Assembly (NCBI RefSeq): GCF_004801905.1
Contig: NZ_SSSN01000005.1
Span: 407,500-471,499, forward strand
Length of the DNA stretch: 64,000 bases
Source: Orlajensenia flava
Lineage (GTDB): Bacteria > Actinomycetota > Actinomycetes > Actinomycetales > Microbacteriaceae
Reading direction: 5' to 3'
The notes beneath the pieces are model-generated. The model was not told the DNA's origin. It did no database searches and was given only the letters and a program-made list of their open reading frames with translations. Positions 58,352 through 64,000 of this stretch are shown piece after piece (position 1 is the first letter of the stretch; each line of letters opens with the position of its first letter). Both the position numbers and the translations under genes were made by a program.

Positions 58352-58359
58352 GAGATAAT

Positions 58360-58386
58360 GACGAGGCAAGCGAACGGAATGTGACA
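58360..58386 (-). promoter_or_regulatory. ECF41-type promoter of the epimerase-like gene
   Basis: On the reverse strand TGTCACA (58386-58380), 16 bases, then CGTC (58363-58360), the same motif and spacing as the forward promoter. It points at the epimerase-like gene, whose start is 50 bases away. The -35 touches the first base of the sigma ATG. Confidence 0.75.
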
Positions 58387-59240
58387 TGGACGACGATCTG
58401 GCCCAGCGCTTTGAGATGGAGCGCCCTCGGCTGCGGTCCATCGCCGCGCGGCTGGTCGGCGCCGCCGACGCGGATGATGCCGTTCAGGAGACGTGGTTGA
58501 GGCTGGCGCGCGCTCGAGCGGGCGAAATTGAGAATCTACCGGCCTGGCTGACGACCGTCGTCTCGAGAGTCAGCCTCGACCGCCTTCGAGCGAGGCGCAC
58601 GCGCGATCGCTCGTGGCAGGTCGAACCCTGGCGGGACGAACCGGTGGCCGAACAGGCGGATCCGGCCGAGCTGGTTGCCCAGAGCGATCAGGTCGGCGTG
58701 GCCCTGCAGATCGTCATGGAGACGCTGAGCCCGGCCGAGCGCATCGCGTTCCTGCTCCACGACGTCTTCGGGCAGCCTTTCGAGGAGATCGCGATCGTCC
58801 TGGATCGGTCGACGGATGCCGCACGCCAGTTGGCCTCCCGCGCCCGCCGTCGGGTGCGCGGGGCACCAGAGCCTTCGCGAGTGGGTCGGCAACGGCAGCG
58901 TCGCGTTGTCGACGCGTGGCTTGCGGCGGCGCAGGGCGGCGATTTCTCGGGACTGCTGGCGCTTCTGCACGACGACGCAGTCCTGAACGCCGACTACGGC
59001 GCGACGACACAGCGTTTGGAAGGCGCCGAGGTGATCGTCGGTCAAGCGATGCTCGCCGGCCGGTTGGCCGCGAACTCGCTACTGGTGCTGCTCGACGGGC
59101 GCCCGGGCGTCGCGGCGATGATGCACGGTCGAGTCGTGTCGCTGATGGCCTTCGACATCATCGACGACCGCATCCTCGGGTTAGAGGTGCTGGCCGACCC
59201 CGACCGGCTCGCTGACGTGGGGATACCGGGCATGACCTGA
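58386..59240 (+). CDS. ECF41-type RNA polymerase sigma factor
   Basis: A 284-residue sigma factor. Region 2 is LRSIAARLVGAADADDAVQETWLRLARA with AWLTTVVSRVSLDRLRARR; region 4 is LSPAERIAFLLHDVFGQPFEEIAIVLDRSTDAARQLASRARRRVR. A C-terminal SnoaL-like domain (about 165-284) is fused, the hallmark of ECF41, where it acts as a built-in switch instead of an anti-sigma factor. Two matching promoters in the intergenic region support self-regulation and control of the divergent epimerase-like gene. Confidence 0.92.
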   Translation: MDDDLAQRFEMERPRLRSIAARLVGAADADDAVQETWLRLARARAGEIENLPAWLTTVVSRVSLDRLRARRTRDRSWQVEPWRDEPVAEQADPAELVAQSDQVGVALQIVMETLSPAERIAFLLHDVFGQPFEEIAIVLDRSTDAARQLASRARRRVRGAPEPSRVGRQRQRRVVDAWLAAAQGGDFSGLLALLHDDAVLNADYGATTQRLEGAEVIVGQAMLAGRLAANSLLVLLDGRPGVAAMMHGRVVSLMAFDIIDDRILGLEVLADPDRLADVGIPGMT

Positions 59241-59301
59241 GGACGCCTCCGGCGCGGGGCGCTCGTCCTGATGCGGGCGGCGCGCCGCCATCCATTCGTT
59301 G

Positions 59302-59775
59302 CTATCTGTCTCTCGTGAGGATCACCGCGGATGGAGGGGCAGTCAGGTCGAGTCGTAGCACGAACCCCGCTGCCTGGTACATGCGTTGGTTGCGCATGCT
59401 GCGTGCGCCCGTGTAGAGCGAGAAGCTGCGAGCGTCATCCGGTGCGACTCCCACGATGAAGTCCAACAGCCGACGGCCCAAGCCGGCGCCTTGCAAGTCT
59501 GGAGCAACCATCAGCCGGCCGATCTCCCACACTGATCCACCATCCGGCTCGACGGCGAGCCGTCCACGCACGGAGGCGACGAGGCGTCCTCCCCGCCGCA
59601 CGATGTAGGTGTCCCACCGCTCGAGATCGCTCCGAACCTGGGCGAGAGACTCGTTCAGCGCGGGGATGTCGAGGGTGTCGTTCTCGATTGCCTCCTGCAC
59701 CCAGCACGCCCGGGTGAGCACCAGGAGCTCAGCGGCGTCGATGCCGGTCGCTGCCACTATCTCGAAGTCTGTCAC
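59302..59775 (-). CDS. GNAT-family acetyltransferase
   Basis: A 157-residue N-acetyltransferase with the acetyl-CoA motif GRLMVAPDLQGAGLGRRLLDFIVG and the C-terminal MYQAAGFVLRL. The substrate is unknown. GTG 59775 is preferred because TACTCT lies six bases upstream (leaderless) and it gives the usual start VTDFEIVAATG. Confidence 0.85.
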   Translation of the reverse strand: MTDFEIVAATGIDAAELLVLTRACWVQEAIENDTLDIPALNESLAQVRSDLERWDTYIVRRGGRLVASVRGRLAVEPDGGSVWEIGRLMVAPDLQGAGLGRRLLDFIVGVAPDDARSFSLYTGARSMRNQRMYQAAGFVLRLDLTAPPSAVILTRDR

Positions 59776-59813
59776 CGTTCCAGAGTACGAGATCCTCGGA
59801 CTGCTGCGCCCGG

Positions 59814-60026
59814 TCAGCGGGTGCCGCGGCGGCCGCGGGCGGAGATCGTGATCGCCACCGCGACGAGAACCAACCCGACGACCAGCACAACAGGGCCGAT
59901 GGTGCCCCACAACGGGGAGCCGCTCATCGCCGAGCCGCGCAGCACGTTCAGACCCTGCAGGGTCCAGACCAACCCGACGAGGCTCAGGATGACGCCGGGG
60001 ACGAGGTAGGGCCAGATGCGCTTCAC
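59814..60026 (-). CDS. Small two-helix membrane protein
   Basis: A 70-residue protein, MKRIWPYLVPGVILSLVGLVWTLQG, then a second hydrophobic helix GPVVLVVGLVLVAVAITIS and a basic tail RGRRGTR. The ATG overlaps the stop of the DUF3995 gene (ATGA), which supports it as real. Similar short proteins are common in actinobacteria; the function is unknown. Confidence 0.75.
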   Translation of the reverse strand: MKRIWPYLVPGVILSLVGLVWTLQGLNVLRGSAMSGSPLWGTIGPVVLVVGLVLVAVAITISARGRRGTR

Positions 60027-60574
60027 GCTCCCACTTTAGTTGCGCGGAAACGATCGAAACGGATGCCTGCGTGGCGGCTGGTGAGAAGCCACACGATGAG
60101 GGCGACGCCCCAGACGAAGAAGAGCGGGTCCCAGATGAATACGTGCCCGATCATCGCGTCCTCGTCGTAACCGCCGGCAACGGGAATCGCGCCGACCAGG
60201 ACTGCGCCGCTCACCGCGATGTTGACGCCACCGTATACGGCGATGCCGACAGCTCCGACCCAGCACACGGCTCGCCAGAGGCGCGGCGATGGCATCCGAC
60301 CCGCCGCGATCACGACCGGAACGATCGCGGCCGACAGCTTCAGCAGACCGATGATGCCGAGGGCCATCCCGGCGAGTACCGGGGAGCTTTCCGCCGCATC
60401 GACGGCCCACGCCCCCACGGTCGGCAGCAACCACCGACCGCCGACAGCCCAATAAAGACTCGACGCGGCGTGCAGCAATCCGGAGACGCAGGCCACCGTC
60501 ACGGCGATTCGCGCGACGACTGAGCGCCCCGAATTGCGATGGCTCGCGTTCGTCCCAACCGCGGAGGATGCCAT
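60023..60574 (-). CDS. DUF3995-like membrane protein
   Basis: A 183-residue protein with four TM helices; the first contains CVSGLLHAASSLYWAVGGRWLLPTVGAWA, matching the DUF3995 signature. The function is unknown. TATTCT lies six bases before the ATG, so it is probably leaderless. It is coupled to the 70-residue membrane protein that follows. Confidence 0.78.
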   Translation of the reverse strand: MASSAVGTNASHRNSGRSVVARIAVTVACVSGLLHAASSLYWAVGGRWLLPTVGAWAVDAAESSPVLAGMALGIIGLLKLSAAIVPVVIAAGRMPSPRLWRAVCWVGAVGIAVYGGVNIAVSGAVLVGAIPVAGGYDEDAMIGHVFIWDPLFFVWGVALIVWLLTSRHAGIRFDRFRATKVGA

Positions 60575-60669
60575 GCGCTGAGAATACTCAGCCTCCTACC
60601 TGCCTGTCAGGGCGGCCCCATTCCGGCAGGGTACTTCTTGGCTCGGACCTGCTGCGAGACCATGTACCC

Positions 60670-61065
60670 ATGACTGCTGAGGACGCATCCGCCGCTGAAC
60701 AGATCGACGCCATCATCTCCAACGTCGGGGGATGGCGGGCGGAGACCCTCGCCGAGATTCGTCGTGTCATCGCGAGCGCCGACGCGGGCATCGTCGAGGA
60801 GATCAAATGGCGGAAGCCGTCGAAGCCGGGGGGTGTCGCCACCTGGGTCAGTGACGGCAATATCTGCATGGCGGACATCCTCAAGGCGGCCGTACGCCTG
60901 ACCTTTCCCCAGGGCGCACGGCTGGAGGATCCGACCAAGCTCTTCAACTCGCGTCTGGACGGCAAGTTGATCAGGGCGATCGACTTCTTCGAGGACGCGA
61001 GGATCGACGCCGATGCGCTGAGCCGACTCGTGCAGCAGGCGGTGGCGGTGAATCGAAAGGACTGA
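60670..61065 (+). CDS. DUF1801 domain protein
   Basis: A 131-residue protein: IDAIISNVGGWRAETLAEIRRVIASADAGIVEEIKWRKPSKPGGVATWVSDGNICMADILKAAVRLTF. This is the DUF1801 core and ends soon after it. The function is unproven (iron-chaperone-like fold). The ATG lacks a strong ribosome site. Distinct in sequence from the DUF1801 protein at 56160. Confidence 0.82.
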   Translation: MTAEDASAAEQIDAIISNVGGWRAETLAEIRRVIASADAGIVEEIKWRKPSKPGGVATWVSDGNICMADILKAAVRLTFPQGARLEDPTKLFNSRLDGKLIRAIDFFEDARIDADALSRLVQQAVAVNRKD

Positions 61066-61120
61066 TCGTCCCGGCGGGAGGTACGTGTCCATCCGCTCCG
61101 ATGAGTGGGACCATGATTGC

Positions 61121-61543
61121 ATGAGCCTCTACGACGGGTTGGGTGGCTTCGACGTTCTGCTCGCGGTGAGCCGTCGGTGGCATCAGTTGTGTCTCGCCGA
61201 TCCTGAGGCGGCGCATCCCTTCGAACATGGACTGCACCCTCAACACGACGAGCGACTCGCCGCGTATCTCGCCGAGGTCTGCGGCGGCCCTGCGCTCTAC
61301 ACCGCCGGATACGGGGACGAATCGTCGATGCAGCGGCTGCACGCGGGAAACGGCGAACCCCACCCCTCCCTCGACGCCGCGTCCACGCGGTTGTTCACTG
61401 CGGCATTGAACGACGTCGGCGTTCCGGCCGGGCCGGCGAAGGAGCTCTCCGACTACTTCATCGAGGCGACGGCCGGCATGGAGCAATACGTCCGGAGCAG
61501 CGACGCGGTGCCACCGGGGCTGCCGATTCGTCTGGTGCGCTGA
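61121..61543 (+). CDS. Truncated-hemoglobin-like protein
   Basis: A 140-residue protein beginning MSLYDGLGGFDVLLAVSRRWHQLCLADPEAAHPFEHGLHPQHDERLAAYLAEVCGGP, the B/E-helix pattern of truncated globins; the proximal His is probably in the HPQHDERLAAYL helix or the later RLHAGNGEP segment. It may bind oxygen or nitric oxide through heme. The heme ligands are not certain from sequence, so the call is to family level only. Confidence 0.75.
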   Translation: MSLYDGLGGFDVLLAVSRRWHQLCLADPEAAHPFEHGLHPQHDERLAAYLAEVCGGPALYTAGYGDESSMQRLHAGNGEPHPSLDAASTRLFTAALNDVGVPAGPAKELSDYFIEATAGMEQYVRSSDAVPPGLPIRLVR

Positions 61544-61607
61544 GGCGCGATCGATGTCGTAGGCGCGTGCGACGATCGGCTCAGGCGGGCGATCGGTAGG
61601 AGGCGGG

Positions 61608-62804
61608 ATGCGGGGCGAGGCGACCGTATTGCATGCCGACCTCGACGCGTTCTATGCATCCGTCGAGCAGCGGGATGCGCCGGAGTTGCGGGGGCGGCCG
61701 GTCATCGTCGGCGGCGGGGTCGTGCTCGCGGCCAGCTACGAGGCGAAGGCGCGCGGAGTTCGTACCGCGATGGGTGGCCGGCAAGCGCGGGATCTGTGTC
61801 CGGAAGCCGTGATCGTTCCGCCTCGGATGGATGCCTACTCGGCCGCGAGTCGTGATGTGTTCGCGATCTTCCGGGACACGACGCCGCTCGTCGAGGGACT
61901 GTCAATCGACGAAGCGTTCCTCGAGGTGGGCGGGCTCCGCAAGATCGCGGGTTCGCCGGAGGATGTCGCGGTGCGACTGCGGCAGCGGGTGCGGTCGGAG
62001 GTGGGGCTGGCGATCTCGGTCGGCGTCGCGCGCACCAAGTTCCTCGCCAAAGTCGCGAGTGCGGTCAGCAAGCCCGATGGGTTGCTCGTGGTCGAGCCGG
62101 ATCGCGAACAGGAGTTCCTCCTCCCGCTGCCGGTCGAGCGGATGTGGGGCGTCGGTGCGGTGACGGCCGAGAAGCTGCACGGGCTCGGCATCCGTACCGT
62201 GGGGGAGCTCGCCGAACTCGAGGCCGCGACCGCCGAGCGACTGCTGGGCAAGGCGACCGGGGCGCACGTGCACGCGCTGGCTCGGCTGCGCGATCCGCGC
62301 CCAGTGGACACCACGCGGCGGCGCGGATCCATCGGCTCTCAACGAGCCCTCGGCCGGCAACCTCGCACGATGGCGGAGCTCGACGTCATCCTCACTCAGA
62401 TCGTCGATCGGCTCGCTCGGCGGCTGCGTGACGGCGATCGAGTCTGCCGCACCGTCGTGCTGCGGCTCCGCTTCGGCGACTTCGCGAAGGCCACGCGATC
62501 GCACACCGTCGGCTCGGCGACCGATCGGACTGCGGTGCTGCTCTCGGTCGCCCAAGGGTTACTCGCCGCTGCTGCGCCCGACATCGCGGAGCGCGGGATC
62601 ACCCTCATCGGCGTCTCGCTGGCTCAGCTCGGGCGTGTGGCCGACCTGCAGCCGGAGTTGCCGATCGACTGGGCCGAGGGCGCGCAGCTCGACACGGTGC
62701 TGGATGCCGTGCGGGATCGCTTCGGCGCGACCTCGGTTGCGCGGGCGGTGCATCTCGGGCGCGATCCGGGATGGTCGGCGCCGGTGCTGCCGGAGCAGGA
62801 GTAG
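61608..62804 (+). CDS. dinB: DNA polymerase IV (Y family)
   Basis: A 398-residue translesion polymerase. The catalytic acids lie in LHADLDAFYASVEQ and LSIDEAFLEVGGL; the steric-gate region is DAFYASVEQRDAPELRGRPVIVGG, and YEAKARGVRTAMGGRQARDLCP is the fingers motif. HhH motifs and a little-finger domain follow. The C-terminus is short and I see no clear beta-clamp motif at the very end. GGTAGGAGG is a strong ribosome site. No LexA box is evident just upstream. Confidence 0.93.
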   Translation: MRGEATVLHADLDAFYASVEQRDAPELRGRPVIVGGGVVLAASYEAKARGVRTAMGGRQARDLCPEAVIVPPRMDAYSAASRDVFAIFRDTTPLVEGLSIDEAFLEVGGLRKIAGSPEDVAVRLRQRVRSEVGLAISVGVARTKFLAKVASAVSKPDGLLVVEPDREQEFLLPLPVERMWGVGAVTAEKLHGLGIRTVGELAELEAATAERLLGKATGAHVHALARLRDPRPVDTTRRRGSIGSQRALGRQPRTMAELDVILTQIVDRLARRLRDGDRVCRTVVLRLRFGDFAKATRSHTVGSATDRTAVLLSVAQGLLAAAAPDIAERGITLIGVSLAQLGRVADLQPELPIDWAEGAQLDTVLDAVRDRFGATSVARAVHLGRDPGWSAPVLPEQE

Positions 62805-62853
62805 GCGCTGACGAGCAGTCGCGTCGAACGGGCTGGTGGCATCCGCTCGCCGG

Positions 62854-63672
62854 TTACCTGCCCGCGAGACGGGCGACGAGAGGTGCGAGGCGGACGGCGA
62901 ACGCGGCGGACACGGTCAGGTAGGAGATCCCGGTCCGGTCGCGAAGCCGTGTGAGGGTGTCGGCGTCGCGCTCGACGTCACCCGACAGCAGCGCAACCGC
63001 CCCGGATCGCCGAAGTCCCTCGGGCGTGAGACCCAGCTGCTGTCGCAGCCAGTCGGGGATGTCATCGCCGACACCGGTCACCGAGAGACTCAGCTCCAGC
63101 CCGTCGCCGGCGATCGTCATGACCCTGTCGGTGAGTGCGGCGAGCTGATCGAGGTCGGTGTCGGGGGAGACCGGCAAGGCGAGTGTCGACGCGGCGGCGC
63201 CGGCGATGCGCAGCATCCGTTCTCCCTGACCGGCGATCACGATGTCCGGCGCCGGCTTGATCTGCGCGTGGGCCGCCGTGACCACCTCGTGGACGCGGTC
63301 GACTCGATGACGAGGTGAACCCCATTCGGCTCCGAGGGTGGCGGCATCCACGTCGCCACCCGGTCGCCCCGCGCCGATCCCGAGTTCGAAGCGGCCCCCG
63401 GACAGCTCCTGGATCGTCGTCGTCTCGCGCACGACCTCGGCCGGCCGCCGGAGTGGGGCCGACAGCACCCAGGTCCCCAGTCGCAGCGTCGACGTGCTGG
63501 CGGCGGCGGCCGTCAGCACGAGGAAGGGGGAGGGCGTCCACAGGGTGTCCGGCACCAGCAGTGTCGAGTACCCGAGCGCCTCGACCTCGATGGCGGAGTC
63601 GGCCCACGCGCGCGCGTCGCCACGGTGAGAGTGGATGGCGCCGAACCGGAACGTCCGAGGAGGTGTGCTCAT
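62854..63672 (-). CDS. LLM-class flavin-dependent oxidoreductase
   Basis: A 272-residue luciferase-like monooxygenase-fold protein (F420- or FMN-dependent) with ADSAIEVEALGYSTLLVPDTLWTPSPFLVLTAAAASTSTLRLGTWVLSAPLRRPAEVVRETTTIQELSGGRFELGIGAGRPG. The C-terminal part has the actinobacterial form with TRLRDRTGISYLTVS. The substrate is unknown. ATG 63672 (MSTPPRTFRFG) is preferred to 63708 because the family starts close to FRFG. Confidence 0.87.
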   Translation of the reverse strand: MSTPPRTFRFGAIHSHRGDARAWADSAIEVEALGYSTLLVPDTLWTPSPFLVLTAAAASTSTLRLGTWVLSAPLRRPAEVVRETTTIQELSGGRFELGIGAGRPGGDVDAATLGAEWGSPRHRVDRVHEVVTAAHAQIKPAPDIVIAGQGERMLRIAGAAASTLALPVSPDTDLDQLAALTDRVMTIAGDGLELSLSVTGVGDDIPDWLRQQLGLTPEGLRRSGAVALLSGDVERDADTLTRLRDRTGISYLTVSAAFAVRLAPLVARLAGR

Positions 63673-63773
63673 GTCTTCATTGTCGACGCGGGCTGCAGGT
63701 GGCGACATCCCCCGGGGGGAGGTGAACGTGGTGCACCCGGCGAAGTAGGCAGTAGGCGAAGTCGTGCTTGCAC

Positions 63774-64000
63774 GTGCGAGGGCCTCGATACGCGGAGCCG
63801 CTTCGCGTCTGCGCTACTCGACCGGCAACGTCCGCTGGTTGAGTAGCCCCGCGACGAAGGAGCAGGGCGTATCGAAACCCGCCGGTCGCAGGTGCGAGGG
63901 TCTCGATACGCGGAGCCGCTGGCGTGTCTGCGCTACTCGACCAGCAACGTCCGCTGGTTGAGTAGCCCCGCGACGAAGGAGCAGGGCGTATCGAAACCCG
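63774..64000. repeat. Two copies of a REP-like palindromic repeat
   Basis: Two roughly 108-bp units (63774-63881 and 63892-64000, the second cut by the window end) are nearly identical. Each begins CTCGATACG, ends CGTATCGAAACCC and contains CTACTCGACC paired with GGTTGAGTAG, so each can fold into a long imperfect hairpin. There is no coding capacity. The 328 bases from 63673 otherwise hold nothing recognisable. It looks like a dispersed intergenic element. Confidence 0.75.

Noticed and set aside
63774-64000. CRISPR array
   Set aside because: There are only two long palindromic units with no short spacers between them, and no cas genes in the window.

Overview
The window looks like the chromosome of a high-GC actinobacterium, most likely a member of the Microbacteriaceae. 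The evidence is strong G/C bias at third codon positions, frequent GTG starts, and many genes that begin 6-7 bases after a TAGGCT- or TATTCT-like -10 box (leaderless transcripts). A class Ib nrdHIEF operon is preceded by NrdR boxes, and the last 230 bases carry a REP-like palindromic repeat. I saw no rRNA, tRNA or CRISPR array. Genus and species cannot be read from the sequence.

Layout. 1-3.5 kb: an MFS exporter and a fused ABC exporter. 3.5-7.9 kb: a GntR regulator, then an overlapping pair made of a membrane class III cyclase-like sensor and an MscS channel with a cyclic-nucleotide-binding (CNB) domain; both have lost the residues that normally make and bind cyclic nucleotide. 7.85-10.5 kb: a transsulfuration unit (CBS plus cystathionine gamma-synthase/lyase) behind a leaderless nine-codon peptide containing Arg-Cys-Cys, a candidate cysteine attenuator. 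10.6-15.9 kb: small enzymes, an amino-acid permease coupled to a cyclase-family hydrolase, an aldo/keto reductase and an MFS protein. 16.2-19.5 kb: a large secreted GH87-type alpha-1,3-glucanase. 20.2-25.6 kb: a LacI regulator and a GguAB/ChvE-type sugar ABC transporter. 26.3-35.7 kb: an arabinose operon (araB-araD-araA, a second paralogous ABC transporter, a LacI regulator) behind two GTTAGCGCTAAC operators.

35.7-44.9 kb is the most unusual part. A gene-free stretch holds a 33-bp tandem repeat, DnaA-like boxes and two NrdR boxes, and leads into nrdH-nrdI-nrdE. A free-standing GIY-YIG homing-type endonuclease with NUMOD3-like repeats sits between nrdE and nrdF, and the last codons of nrdE are atypical. 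Directly after nrdF come a DUF3223/DCL-like gene interrupted by an amber codon and a complete two-gene Hachiman anti-phage system (hamA, hamB). A frameshifted amidohydrolase pseudogene follows.

46-64 kb: a YciI-like protein, a flavin amine oxidase, a histidine phosphatase, two cell-wall-sorted surface proteins (a purple-acid-type phosphatase with LPSTG and a glycine-rich protein with LAQTG), an SDR next to its broken XRE regulator, a CPBP protease, a reductase, and an ArsR-SRPBCC-DUF1801 operon. Then come an ECF41-type sigma factor with its divergent epimerase-like partner and two matching ECF41-type promoters, and finally GNAT, DUF3995, globin, DinB and LLM-flavin genes.

All function calls rest on motifs, gene order and recalled family features; no database search was possible.
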